From Chamaelirium japonicum (Eukaryota > Streptophyta > Magnoliopsida > Liliales > Melanthiaceae), in contig OX393553.1 in the NCBI GenBank assembly GCA_947650365.1, positions 36,857,526 through 36,921,525 on the forward strand: DNA of 64,000 bases, read 5' to 3'. Positions 1 to 19,789 of this stretch are shown here, one piece after another; within the stretch, counting starts at the first letter, position 1, and every line of letters starts with the position of its first letter. The notes under the pieces were generated by a model that had not been told where the DNA came from, made no database searches, and saw nothing but the letters and a program-made list of their open reading frames with translations. The position numbers and the translations under genes were made by a program.

Positions 1-171
1 AATGTGACACTTGCGTAATGTTGTTAGCGTTAATTTTTTGTAATGGATTAATGTGACACTTGTTTTGTATTTTTTTGTTGTATTGGATGTAAATCATATA
101 ATTAATGAAGAGCATGGTCATAATTAATTTTTAAACTATTCACTATTTATATTCTAGCACAAAATATTACA

Positions 172-175
<4 letters not shown>

Positions 176-238
<63 letters not shown>
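176..238. repeat. (AT)n microsatellite
   Basis: About 60 bp of nearly uninterrupted AT dinucleotides in an AT-rich stretch. The first 175 bases show no recognisable gene. Confidence 0.95.
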
Positions 239-243
<5 letters not shown>

Positions 244-329
244 CAAACGTATCCCTATTGTACCGTGTATCCTAGTTTTTCAAAAATCCATGTATCGCCG
301 TATTCGTATCCTCATATCCGTATCGGTGC

Positions 330-735
330 TTCCTAGACTGCCGCATACCCCACTCCGCCGCCTTCCTTTTCCGACGTCGGTGCCTCCACTGCCTCCTTCG
401 ATGCCTCCTTCCCGTCTTCGATGCTACCTCCCCTTCCCCTCCTTCCTCATCACCGATGCCGCCTCCCTTTCCCTCTTCCTTCCTCTCCTTCTTCCCTATC
501 ACCGGAGACTCTACCACCTCCCTTCCTCTCTTTCTTCTGCTTCCTCATGCCTCTCCTTCCCTCCTCAAGGGAAGGAGAGGCGTGGATGGCAATGGGGAAG
601 GAAGGGAAGGGAAGGCGACAATGAGTATGAGGGGTGGAAGGTGGGGAAGGAACCTGTCGAAGGCGGCCGGTGGAGGCACCAACGTTGGGGAACGAGAAGA
701 GAGCAAAGGGGGGGTTAGGGGATAGGGTATGCAAT
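330..735. repeat. Low-complexity imperfect inverted repeat
   Basis: The left half is pyrimidine-rich (CCTTCC/CCTCC) and the right half purine-rich (GGAAGG/GGAGG). A segment near 370-400 (TCGGTGCCTCCAC) pairs with GTGGAGGCACCAACG near 671-686, and GCATACCC near 343 pairs with GGGTATGC near 724, so the block is an imperfect long foldback. Long open frames in it are proline- or arginine-rich consequences of the composition. I see no protein domain and make no coding call. Confidence 0.5.
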
Positions 736-846
736 GAGGGATGGGGTTTGGGGAGGGTATTCTTGTCGAAGGGGTAGGGTTAGGGGATAGATCTTCCCAA
801 GACGATGAATTATTGTAGCTTGAGGAATCCCTACATACAACCCCAT

Positions 847-866
847 TCTCTCTCTCTCTCTCTCTA
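847..866. repeat. (CT)n microsatellite
   Basis: Short CT dinucleotide run. The neighbouring 870-1140 stretch shows nothing I recognise. Confidence 0.9.
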
Positions 867-1146
867 CAACTTAAGAGAATCTCATACACCTTTGTACATC
901 AACCATGTGTATACATGCAATGTGGCCAACTCTTATTTTATCCCTTTTATATGGAAATGGAACCCTTTGAGCATTCGGGAAAACATAATGCGTTTCCATT
1001 TTCCATACATGGGAAGATAAACCAACCCATCATTCCAATGCTCTGGTACATGAATGTGCCTCCTTGGAAAGTAAAAAGCCATAAGCCCCTCTTGTGCATC
1101 ATGAAGCGTACCTCTTGTGGGTGCAAAATCTGGTTAACACCCAACG

Positions 1147-1383
1147 GTGGGACCCACAGCCTTGCCTAGGGTCCACGAGTCCAAAGGTGGGACCCGCAGC
1201 CCTGTCTGGGGCCCACGAGTTCAACAGTGGGACCCGCAGCCCTATGGGGCCCACGAGCCCAACAGTGGGACCCGCAGCCCTGCTTGGGGCCCACGAGTCC
1301 AATGGGGACCCGCAGCCCTGCCTAGGGCCCATGAGTACGACGGTGGGACCCGCCGCCCTGCCTGGGGCCCACTTGCACTATCT
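1147..1383. repeat. 40-bp minisatellite, about six units
   Basis: Six head-to-tail copies of a GC-rich unit beginning GTGGGACCCGCAGCCC and ending in CACGAGTCCAA-like sequence. Units are 38-40 bp and differ by a few substitutions and 2-bp deletions. Units abut directly, with no spacers. Confidence 0.9.
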
Positions 1384-1389
1384 AGGGTT

Positions 1390-1900
1390 TGGTAAATCTC
1401 CCCGGAAATTTACTAAACCCCAGATACTCTAAGGAATATTCATTGAATATTTCCTAGATGAACCAAACTACTATAAATAACAAACTCTGTCAATTATTCC
1501 AGATCGGAAATTCCAGATCAGAAACCCACTTTCTGTTTTCCGAAGCTCTCTGAGCTTTCTGGTTTTCAGACTCATTTTCCACCCTCTGATTACTTGTAAG
1601 AAGCACTCCTCGGCCTGTCGAGAGTAGCTCTATTGTTTACTCAGATATAGTGGATTCAAATGTTGCGTCTTACCGCACGGAGATGTAGGCTTCGACTGAA
1701 CTTTGTCACCACATCCCGTGTCATCTCTTCCTTTACCTTTCTACTCTACAGTACTTGTGTGACAGCCCAGCAAGTCACAACTCAGCGCTTCGAAGCGCGC
1801 CACATCCCGAAGGGTAAAACCTTCAATCGACTGTTGGAGGAGGGTCAAGTACGACGGCCACGAAATCCTCCCCCACACCTCTCTTATCCCAAGTGATTGT
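1390..1900 (+). other. LTR-like promoter/R-region fragment (uncertain)
   Basis: A TATAAATA box near 1473 is followed by a leader-like pyrimidine-rich stretch and CTCGGCCTGTCGAGAGTAG, an organisation common in plant LTRs. I could not find a matching second copy, PBS or PPT, so this is only a possible LTR remnant. Confidence 0.25.
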
Positions 1901-1999
1901 AGGTTGATCAAAACCTATGAGCCCGAAACATCACCATGGGCCTTACTCAATCCACGTTGAAGTCCACATGAGAATGGACCACAATAATCTTCCCCTTTA

Positions 2000-2376
2000 T
2001 TTCATGAGGGAGGGCTGTCTATACATAGTAATTACTTCAAGTGACACTCAACGTTGAATTTGCTATAGAGTTTGCTGGTGATTTTGTCATTATACTTGAT
2101 GGATTCACTTGTATCTATTTTTACAAAATCCATCAAACGATTTTCCCAAACATGTCTAATCCAATGATGTCATGCATCCGTGTACTTGATCTAGCGTTCT
2201 TACTCAGATCTATAGAACTTCAAAGGTAATTCCTCTTGGAAATTCATCCATGAAACTTGATAGGAACCAATGAATCTCTCATTAGGGAAACACCCCAAGA
2301 TATATACGAGTGTGGTCACCAACATGGTGGACATATCACACAAGGAAAAGTATATAGATATGTACAATTCCCAACA
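2000..2376 (-). mobile_element. 3' LTR of a decayed copia element (inner edge firm, outer edge uncertain)
   Basis: Read on the minus strand the LTR opens with TGTTGGGAATTG at 2376. It is directly preceded by a purine tract (complement of 2377-2384, TGAGGGGG) that fits a polypurine tract. Decayed copia RNase H lies immediately upstream. The outer boundary near 2000 is a guess. Confidence 0.55.
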
Positions 2377-2384
2377 CCCCCTCA

Positions 2385-2885
2385 ATCTCACGATGGATCA
2401 TAGACCAAGAGTTTGCCAATAAGTGGTTGGAAGCAAAGAACTGTATGTGTCTTGGTGAACATGTTTGCAAATTGGGCATCCAAGGGCACATAAGTCTAGG
2501 AGATGGTGCTGGAGAGAGCAATGGCAAACGACGTGACCATCGATCTCGATGTGCTTCGGCCGTCGTGAAATATAGGATTGCTAGCAATCTAAATAGTACT
2601 CCAGTTATCATAGTCAAGTATAGTATGAGTAGATTCAACACCGAAGACGTGAAGAAATCATCAAAGTCAAACGATCTCTGGAGAGGTGCCAGACATGGCA
2701 CGATACCCAGTCTCAGTTCTGGAAAGGAGACGACTACCTGCTTCTTGGTTCTCCAAGAGGTAGGAGTCTCCAAGAAAGTTGCAAAACCCAGTGATCGGTC
2801 GATGATCTGTCGGATCTCCAACCCAATCAACGCCAGTAAAGGCTCAAAGCTCCAAAGGGGAGGTGAAGACATGAAGGGTGAGTGA
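2385..2885 (-). pseudogene. Ty1/copia RNase H / C-terminal pol remnant
   Basis: The minus strand encodes, across several frames, remnants of the copia RNase H end. They include GDPTD-like and TGF.NFLGDS-like blocks, a SWRTKKQ-like block, CDN.S.I.IASNP.FH, and a terminal QFA.MFTKT block just before the polypurine tract and LTR. This order matches the canonical copia pol C-terminus (SW.SKKQ, CDNQSA, NPVFH.RTKHI, QLAD.FTK). Frameshifts and stops make it inactive. The rest of the element is missing upstream. Family assignment is from remembered motif order, not a search. Confidence 0.7.
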
Positions 2886-2889
2886 GTGA

Positions 2890-3726
2890 TGGTGCATCGA
2901 AGGTAGCGAAGAACTCACAGGAGAGCAACATAGTAGATAGATTGGTTAAAGCATTGAATAACTACTAAGAGTGCGAACGACATAAATAATGGTCGGATAG
3001 ACAACGCTCCAACAAGTTGTTGATATCGTATAGGATCAGGAAGCGACTCACCATAAGTAGGACGAAGCTTCATATGGAGCTCCAAGCCTCCAACGGAGTA
3101 TTCGTAGACCGAGTGTGAGTGAGCCAGGCATGTCTAAGCACTCGTGGTTGTGTGTGATTATAGATTTCTTATGGTCTTGCACTATGGATAGCCATAGTAT
3201 TTGAGATAATGAAGTACTTGTTACAACATCCTGCGTATTCCTGTGAAACATATTTCCCTTTCTATCGTCTGTACTTCCAGGTTGTAATATTAAAATTCTG
3301 AATGGAGTAGCACACTTCAAGTGTTGTGCTTTATTTGGTGTTGTTTATATTGTAATATCCATTTCCAATCTAAACAATAACCGCTCGTGCTCATACCTGC
3401 AACAATTGCAAATCATCACCCCAAGCATCATCAGATGTGGATCTTCACTTTTAACTTCTTTTCTTGGTCCTTGCATGAAACCTCACCTACAAGCTCGTAT
3501 TGATCCCTTCTTTGACTCAGACAAGTTCCATGGAAACTGTACGCCTACCCAGCATTCGATGAATCATGCCGTACTTTGCATAGAACTTGGTTATCTGTGG
3601 GTAGAAGTTTGTGATAGTTATGAATTCATTTCTACCTGTATTTAAGCCCATTATTTAGCTCTGTAGCGATCTACTTCAGCTTCTGGATTTTGTTGCACAA
3701 GCATACAACGTATCATTTTTCTGCAG
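2890..3726. other. No recognised gene; probable intron upstream of the next exon
   Basis: Unique-looking sequence without a domain I recognise. The part next to 3727 ends in TTTTTCTGCAG, a good 3' splice site, so at least its right end is probably intronic. A short frame at 3406-3645 has no recognisable motif. Confidence 0.4.
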
Positions 3727-4310
3727 GCATGGCTTGCATATTTCTGGAGGAGAGCCAAATCCCATGGCGTGGAAGAAGATATTGCTGAAGAACGGCTGCA
3801 ATTTTGGATAGGACGCAGCGGGCAATCCCCAACTTCCCATGACGCCGTTGATGGTAATATCGTGCTTCTACTAACTAATGCATATTCGTATAATTGCGAA
3901 ATCCAAAAGTTGAATCGAAAATCCAAAGTTGACCAATCTTGGATGAGTTGCGGATTATCAGATATGTTTCATTGGGTCATATCTCGAGACGACGTCAGAA
4001 CTTAGAAGTAATCGATTCATCCTACTTTTGGACTTGATTCGTGATGAGAGAGAACGAGATGTGGTGTAATCGAACCTCTCTAAATTCATGGACTCGAGTC
4101 TCCCTCGCCTATCGGTGATTCACTATTTCCTCAAACGATTACTGCATGAGATCTTACATGTTCTCTCTGTCTTTTTTCCCAGTGGAGCGAGGCCTGTTGG
4201 AGCTGAGGAAGCTAGGAATCGAGCAACAACTATGGGAGGCTTCCCGTCGGGAAACAGAGCAAGGCTCTCCAGAGCGTAACCAAAACCTAACTGCAGATGC
4301 TGAAATCTGA
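3727..4310 (+). CDS. C-terminal two exons of an SCD2-like coiled-coil protein (partial)
   Basis: Two exons join in frame: 3727-3853 (preceded by CTGCAG, followed by GTAATA) and 4183-4310 (preceded by TTTTCCCAG, ending in TGA). The joined peptide opens [19 protein letters not shown], continues with LQFWI and PTSHDAVD, crosses the junction as [20 protein letters not shown], and ends ...NLTADAEI. These blocks match my memory of the conserved C-terminus of plant coiled-coil proteins related to Arabidopsis SCD2 (Stomatal Cytokinesis Defective 2, a membrane-trafficking protein in cytokinesis). Upstream exons are not visible; they may lie beyond the window or have been lost to the copia insertion on the left. 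The gene points toward ClpC (convergent). Exon structure is strong; the family name is moderate. Confidence 0.65.
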
Positions 4311-4738
4311 GCCGTTCTGGTTGCCGATCCGGACCCACACAGTTCCCATTTGTTTGTCATGTTTCTTATTGTATCATCTCCCCCATTGATCTCCATAATT
4401 CCCATCGGACGGTTGAGAATAATCTTTATACGTGTTCTTGGTGATGCAACCAATTGCGTTTCCTGTGCATAGGTGGATTCTAGTTTTTATGCGTGTGTAA
4501 CTATGAGAGGCGGGCTTTGTATTTTATTTTATTTTTCCTCCCAGTATAGTTTATATTTGTAAAACTTGAGATGAGGATATTCGGTTCAAATAGGCCAAAA
4601 GATTGGAGATCCGTTGTACCAACAGTTTTATGGTGTCTTGCTTCAGAGGTATTTACTGCATGATTGTGTTGTGCTATCGCTCTGCGTTCTTTACCGTTTG
4701 ATCAAAATTACGATCCGAAACATGTGGTTTTCACCATC
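4311..4738 (+). other. Likely 3' UTR and flank of the SCD2-like gene
   Basis: Non-coding, T-rich toward 4520-4560 (TATTTTATTTTATTTTT), typical of a plant 3' UTR/terminator. No other element is recognised before the TRIM. Confidence 0.45.
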
Positions 4739-4743
4739 AAATT

Positions 4744-4841
4744 TGTTAGATACCCTCACATCCCAAAACCCGGGTTGTAACAGCGGTATTTTAAGCAGGT
4801 GATGGGTGCCTCCTTTACCAATGTGGGGCTATCCGTCAACA
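4744..4841 (-). repeat. TRIM 3' LTR
   Basis: 98-bp copy, starts TGTTAGATAC and ends CGTCAACA on the plus strand. It lacks about 11 bp present in the other copy. Confidence 0.9.
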
Positions 4842-5463
4842 TTCCTCCTCACGCAGAGTATGTGTGGCAAGGATCCTCTCACGTGTGGTAAGGCACGATC
4901 GGTGGGGAGCATTCGGAGTGGGAGCAGGAGACGGTGAACCCAGTAGGGCTGCAACTCGGGCAGGTTGGGTCGGGTTGACGGTCAACCCAAGTACTAAAAC
5001 CTCCAACCCGAGCCTAACCCAACCCATCTCCAACCCGAGATGCTTAACCCAAGCAAAAATTTATATGCTCAGGTTGGGCGCGAGTTAGCCCAAGTTGGAA
5101 GGATGGATCGGATTGTGCAAGTTCAAGTATACTTCTTGTTTAAAATTTTAACCTTTGAAAATCAAAATCTAAAAAAAACTTTTACTTGCTAACACTACAA
5201 TACAACCTTTTAAACATTTTTGTCCATGCAATTTACTAGATCGTTAGATAATGTATTTATTTGATGAGCAAAAAGCTAATAAATAATATGGTACTGGGTG
5301 AAACGGATGACTGTGACTACGACCCCTCAACATATGAGTACTCGAGATGGTTGTGATTGTTACCTATATATCATAGACTCGTAGATATACAAGAGTACTC
5401 GCGTGCGGGTTGGGTCGGGTTGCCCGAACCCGAGCCTGACCCAAAAACCCAGCTCTGATACCA

Positions 5464-5572
5464 TGTTAGATACACTTACACTCCAAAACCCGGGTCGTAA
5501 GAAGGGGCCACAGCGGGTATATTAAGCGGGTGATGGATGCCTCCCTCACTGATGTGGGACTATCCGTTAACA
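5464..5572 (-). repeat. TRIM 5' LTR with adjacent PBS
   Basis: 109-bp copy, TGTTAGATAC...CCGTTAACA on the plus strand. The tRNA-Met primer-binding site lies at 5452-5463, directly inside it. Confidence 0.9.
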
Positions 5573-5577
5573 AAATT

Positions 5578-6225
5578 AATTAGCTTTTTGTTGAAGTTAA
5601 TCTGTGTAATTAAAAAATAGCCCCTCGGTCTGAGAGTCAGTCTTATCATCTGTTAAGGAAACAAAAAACACCTTAGGAATGAACTACTTTGAATTAAAAA
5701 TGTCGGTTAACCTGTAAAAAACCAAGATTACCCCCTCACGCAGGTCACTCATCAAAAAGATGCACGGGTTGTTTGGGCTTTTCATACCAAAACCCACCCA
5801 TTGTGGGTTTTTTCAACAGGGATTAAGACTTGAAAAATAAGACCATAGGGGGTAAAGTTTAATTACCTGAATTAACCGGCGGGCGAGGTCAAAATAACCC
5901 AAATAACAAATAGATATCATCAGACTAACAAAACTCTACACAAGAGTTCATACCAAGACATGACCAAATAGCTGCAATACAGTGAACAATCATACAACAT
6001 TGCATGTAACCAAATAGCTGCAGGTGCAATAAACAGGTTCCAAGTTTCTTTGAGACGGTCGCTGCTATGGGCAGGGGGGGGGGGGGGGGGAGGGGTGGGG
6101 GGGGGCTACTGTTTTGCGAACATCGGACCAACCACCACCTACAGTTGCAAACAATTACTGGTAGAATCCATGATAACAGATAACTATGGTCCCTTGAATC
6201 AACAGCTGATTTAAGGGAGTGAGGT
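5578..6225 (-). other. ClpC 3' UTR/flank with long G-run
   Basis: No gene. Adjacent to the ClpC stop codon. It contains a 17-G run (6074-6090), then GGGG and a 9-G run to 6105. In ClpC mRNA this would be a poly-C tract about 120-155 nt past the stop; the plus strand could form G-quadruplex DNA. The length is also prone to sequencing error. Confidence 0.6.
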
Positions 6226-15577
<9,352 letters not shown>

Positions 15578-15591
15578 AACTTCTGTGGGCT

Positions 15592-18168
15592 AAAATAGCT
15601 CTGTCAAATATATATGTCCAACAACCTGCAGTCAATGCAGAAACACACCTAAAGCATGATGTTGTGCGATGGAGCACCACATGAGCCCACATGTCACAGT
15701 TCTTGAAGAAAAACAGAAACTTGATATGCATATGAGAAATAACCAAGAACCGTGATTCCAGAGTTACTATCACAGCAGGAGAGGTTTCAAATTTAGGACA
15801 GATACTATGAGGAAGCTATATTTCACATGAAGCGGATCAAAACAACCACATGCACCGGAACAAGCACAATGTGCAGGTGATTAGAAAAACAGAATTAAGA
15901 TCATGAGTGAATTTATATAAACTTACTTTTTAATTTGAATCGAGGATTAAAGCTTAGTTTTGTAGAAGGCTTGAATGCAAATATAAGCGAACTACGAACG
16001 TGATGTAATTTTATTTTCTTTGCCGAAAAGGATAGCGAGGGTTCGTTCAAACCTCTATAGAAAGCTCTTTCCGATCCTCTCTTATATCAAAATTTAAGAA
16101 CAAGACTTTTTGGATTGTATGAGGCCACCGTTCTCTCTTCCATATCACCAACTTCTCCCCTCATCTTCTCTCATTCTCGTCACTTTTCACACTCATCTTT
16201 AATCTTTTCTCTACAAGTACAACACTAGACACCACCACACGAACCCTGCGTTGGTCCGAACCCAACCACCTAAGATCTATGCCACAAGTCCGATCACCGC
16301 CCAAATCTAGAAGTTATCAAAGGCCTATTTCACTTGAACTACTACTTCTCATCTCTATGCACTCCCTTTTTAATCTTCTGTTTACAAGCTCAACGTTAGA
16401 CAACACCATGCAAGATATATGTTGGTGCGAACCGCCTAAGATCTAGGTCTCATAGCCGATCAATGTCGAGATCTGGATGTTACCGACCAGATCCAGGGCG
16501 GTCTCCTTCACTTGCACTCGTGTTGTTATATTATCTTCCTACTATAGCGAACCACCACCACCGCCTTCGGCTCTATACCTCAAGTGCCATCATCAATAGC
16601 CATGGGGAATCAATACTCATACCCAATCCTATAAGCAACATGCACCATTGAAGGGTCAGTCGTCTCCCTCCGGTCGTACCACAGATGATTGATTCCTGAA
16701 CAAGTGGACACAAAACCTTGATAGTTTCACACATCATTCACCATTTCAAATCCATCATCCGCTTTCTCTCTACCCCTTTTTTATTTGCTTATTTTATGTT
16801 CTCTTCGCACAACCTCTCCCCAGATGTTCACATATTGTTTCAACTTCATTTACTTACTGCTCTTGCATTAATTTATTGCCCAACTTACCCTCGAAAGTGC
16901 GGTTGTCGTTGTTAAGTGCTAATTATTGTACCGGTGCATTTTATGTGGTGTTGCCCAATATTTTATTGCATTCATCGCTGCTCTTTCTCGCATTTGTTCA
17001 CAATTACTGAGCATGGCTTTGAATTCTCGAATGGCTAGCTATTGAGTGCTTAATTGCACCTGTGATTCAATCTGCTACAATTTGTTGTCACTACGTCCGA
17101 TCACACTGCTTGTTCATTGCAATCGACTAAAATGCTAATGTTGTCGTTTTGATGTTGATATCGCTTCATGTAGCCCCAACAATACATTCATTTGTTGTTG
17201 CTATTGAGTAGCTTCAACATTTCTTCTTTTTGTAAAGCCCATGCGCCTATTGCCTGCAATTACAAAATTGCCCTGGATTTTTCCATTGCTGAAGGAGTAA
17301 TCATGCTTTCTATGATGATATTTGTTAATACCTATGATATGGTTTCTATTTTAAATATGCCATGTTGAGATTATTTGAAGTTTTGAACATGTTCCAATCT
17401 CCATGTTGAGATTATTATGGGAGGTCCGCCCTAACTCGTGGTACACCCAAAATGCTACTCTCCTCTATTATTCATCCAAGAGTCCAGGTTAGACCAGAAT
17501 TCTAGGAAGCTAGTATGACTTCTCTTTGGCCTACGTTTCTTTCACATGCAGTGGGAGGCGGCTGGTCCTCACCAGAAGTCACAGGAAGCATCAAATAAAA
17601 TCCATATTGCAAACTCTAAATCAATGGGTGGGGCTTGTTGTCCACCTTCATAATGATACCAGTAAATCAAGAATGTTGAGTGACTTGAGTCCCATAACTC
17701 GTTGTTGATGACAAAAACTAAAAAAAAAGATAAGATCTTTCTTTAGTGCAACTAAGGTAGGAACCAAATCGACAAATTACAAGCAACTGCGCGAAAAAGG
17801 AGACAGACGTCACCAAATCCCACAACAGTGACGCCAAAAGAACAGAATCTGAAATCAAATATTGATTCAGTAGCATTGTGATCAAACTCCCAATGTGGCA
17901 TCCACAGACCAAATCAATTTAAGTGCAAATCAGACATTCCACCCTTCTAACATAAATCGCGTCAATATAGCCCAAGAATCATGAGAAATGAATCAAAATT
18001 ATCATCAGAAACCTAATCAGGGACAAAAAAGGCCCTGAGCCAACTCTCAAGCATCGCAAAAACCCTAATCTTCAAATTAGAGATAAAAAAAGGTGCTGAT
18101 CCAACCTACCAACAGTTCAAATGACCAAAGTAGCGTACTAGAAGAGAAAGAGGGGCGGAATCGGATAC
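15592..18168 (-). other. Inferred 5'-UTR intron of ClpC
   Basis: No coding region is recognised. On the minus strand a good 5' splice site (TTCGAG|GTATCC) occurs at 18169/18168, and several 3' splice sites lie just before the ATG (CACAG at about 15588-15592, TTTTAG at 15595-15600, TTGACAG nearby). A leader intron is the simplest explanation, but which 3' site is used cannot be told by eye. Confidence 0.55.
16191..16520. repeat. Degenerate two-copy tandem repeat
   Basis: Two copies of about 165 bp, the first starting CACTCATCTTTAATC and the second CACTCCCTTTTTAATC. Both contain CTACAAG/TTACAAG, CCTAAGATCTA and GATC.. blocks and differ by many substitutions. Function unknown. Confidence 0.55.
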
Positions 18169-18345
18169 CTCGAAGCTGGAGCTGGAGCTGGAGATCCAAC
18201 TAAACCCTAGAGTAGATTCCGGGGAGGCGAGTGGAAAATAAAAAGGAGAGCCTTGTTACTCCGATGAGTGAGGGAGACGGCAGCGGGAGGACGGGGAGGA
18301 GCGAAGGAAAGGAGGAGCCGAAACCTCCCGAGATTTCTACGGTGG
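18169..18345 (-). other. ClpC: Inferred non-coding first exon (5' UTR) of ClpC
   Basis: On the minus strand this GC/CT-rich stretch begins about 25-30 nt after TATAAA and ends at the TTCGAG|GTATCC splice site. It includes three GGAGCT-type repeats near 18176-18195. The right boundary (transcription start) is estimated from the TATA box only. Confidence 0.5.
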
Positions 18346-18369
18346 GATACGCCGAGGTTTCGTTCCGTC

Positions 18370-18375
18370 TTTATA
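18370..18375 (-). promoter_or_regulatory. Putative ClpC TATA box
   Basis: Minus-strand TATAAA within CGTATAAAGACGG, in a GC-rich context upstream of the inferred leader exon. Only about 285 bp separate it from the copia LTR at 18661. Confidence 0.55.
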
Positions 18376-18655
18376 CGGCCTACGGCCTACCCGATACTTC
18401 CACTGGATATCGAACTAGGGACGGTGGATACAAACCGGCTCTTGCTTGACCGTCCGATCTTCATGGCTTAGCTCACTCTTTCTAGTTAAGAGTGGCGACA
18501 GGTGGATAGTTCGGGTCGAACCCTACACTTCTTTGGCGGCCATAACCGACCCGACCCTTATTTGCACCATAGAATTACTACTGCACTCGACTTAAAATTA
18601 AAAACATACCTATTATTTTTTATTCGAATTAACAAAGGACAACTTCGAGTGCCGC
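18376..18655 (-). promoter_or_regulatory. Remaining native ClpC promoter segment
   Basis: Unique sequence between the TATA box and the copia target duplication (CTTCG, 18656-18660). It has no ORF of interest. Any ancestral distal promoter is now on the far side of the 29-kb nested insertion or lost. Confidence 0.4.
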
Positions 18656-18660
18656 CTTCG

Positions 18661-19396
18661 TGTTTGAGATTTTCAAAATCAGTTTGATATTTAACTATTT
18701 TAGTTGGGATTCTTTCAAGACTTCTTGGTTAGTGAGTGACTAATAAGAAGGAAGATCATAGATTCAAACTGGAAGTCAATTTTTGACAAATAAGAAAACT
18801 TGTGCCTACACGGCGGGGTGCGATTGGGCGTTTAGAGACGTACTTTGCACTTAGCAAGACGAATCGGCTCAACTCACTTGATAAGCCTTTCTTTTAGAAT
18901 GGGCTTAGTCCAGTTGGGATAGCTCGGATCCCGGGTTGGCGGTTGTGAACCGCCCGCCCAAGCGGATATGACGATCCGAACGGGCGGGGCACCCGCTCGG
19001 GCAGTTGCAACCATCCGCCTGTGCGGATTGGCACCCGATGACCTGCAAACCATTACATCTGTTAGCTACCTAAGGGTTGCCTCGAGCCCTATATAACCAA
19101 GCCCATTTCGGCCCTATTACACACCCCTGAATCACTCCAAATCTACTTCTATTTTCTTTTTTTCAACTTTGTTCTCTGCCAGAGAAATATGTGTCGCAGA
19201 TTCTTGATAGTAGTTCTTCACCATTACTGGGTGCAGTCTCACAAAGGCTGACGTATCCTGAGAGCGATTCGCGAGAGACCCGACAGCAACAAGTAGGCGC
19301 GAATAACGTTTTAAGAAAAATGGATTTACGCACTTCAGTCTTTGATTCATATTGATTTATTTGTCTCTATGATCTCGGTCCACAAGTTGTCCAACA
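18661..19396 (+). repeat. C1 5' LTR
   Basis: Starts TGTTTGAGATTTTCAAAA and ends TTGTCCAACA. A TATATAA promoter box lies near 19090. It is the counterpart of the split copy at 40804-40878 plus 46869-47823. No normal primer-binding site follows the end. Confidence 0.85.
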
Positions 19397-19419
19397 ATCT
19401 TAAAGTGTTATCTCTAATG

Positions 19420-19789
19420 GAGATCGAGACTACTGCTGTCACCATCAAAGTCATGAACCAAGACCTCATTCGTTTTGACAGATTCGATGGGATTAATTTC
19501 ACTCGTTGGCAAGAGAAGTTGAGGTTTTTTCTTACGGCGTTGAAGGTCTTCTACATCCTCGATCCTGAACTTCCTACAATTCTAGAATATGAAAAAGGAG
19601 AACCTGAAGAGCATACTGTCAAAAGAAAGAAGCGACAAGAAGATGAACTTATTTATCTAGGACATATCCTCAATGCTCTCACTAATCGTCTGTACGATCT
19701 CTACACCGACAATATGCCTGCAAAAGAGATATGGAAGACACTGGAGTTCAAATACAAGGCGGAAGAAGAAAGCACGAAGAAATTCATTA
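19420..19789 (+). pseudogene. C1 gag, N-terminal part
   Basis: Opens MEIETTAVTIKVMNQDLIRF and continues FDGINFTRWQEKLRFFL and NALTNRLYDLY, a copia gag (UBN2/DUF4219-type) pattern. It is cut off after EESTKKF by the gypsy insertion at 19790. The rest of gag resumes at 32466. Confidence 0.85.

Larger units (their letters stand above)
4744..5572 (-). mobile_element. TRIM (terminal-repeat retrotransposon in miniature), complete
   Basis: An 829-bp element bounded by near-identical direct repeats, both TG...CA, and flanked by a perfect 5-bp duplication AAATT (4739-4743 and 5573-5577). On the minus strand the right repeat is followed with no gap by TGGTATCAGAGC (complement of 5452-5463), the initiator-Met tRNA primer-binding site. 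A purine tract (GTGAGGAGGAA) precedes the other repeat. The interior has no coding capacity and contains GGGTTGGGTCGGGTT-like repeats. Size and layout are those of a TRIM, mobilised in trans by an autonomous element. Confidence 0.92.

Noticed and set aside
290..889. Pro/Leu-rich or Arg/Glu-rich open frames on both strands
   Set aside because: They follow the pyrimidine/purine composition; no start context, splice logic or domain supports a gene.
1147..1383. CRISPR-like array
   Set aside because: Units are contiguous with no unique spacers and the genome is a plant nucleus; a minisatellite explains it.
2427..2885. 152-residue plus-strand frame
   Set aside because: Antisense of the copia RNase H remnant; the minus-strand motif order is convincing.
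4744..5572. Cassandra-type TRIM with a 5S RNA promoter
   Set aside because: The short LTRs show no 5S rRNA-like internal control region; only the general TRIM layout matches.
18231..18471. Small plus-strand frames overlapping the ClpC leader
   Set aside because: Opposite to the inferred ClpC 5' UTR and without any recognisable motif.
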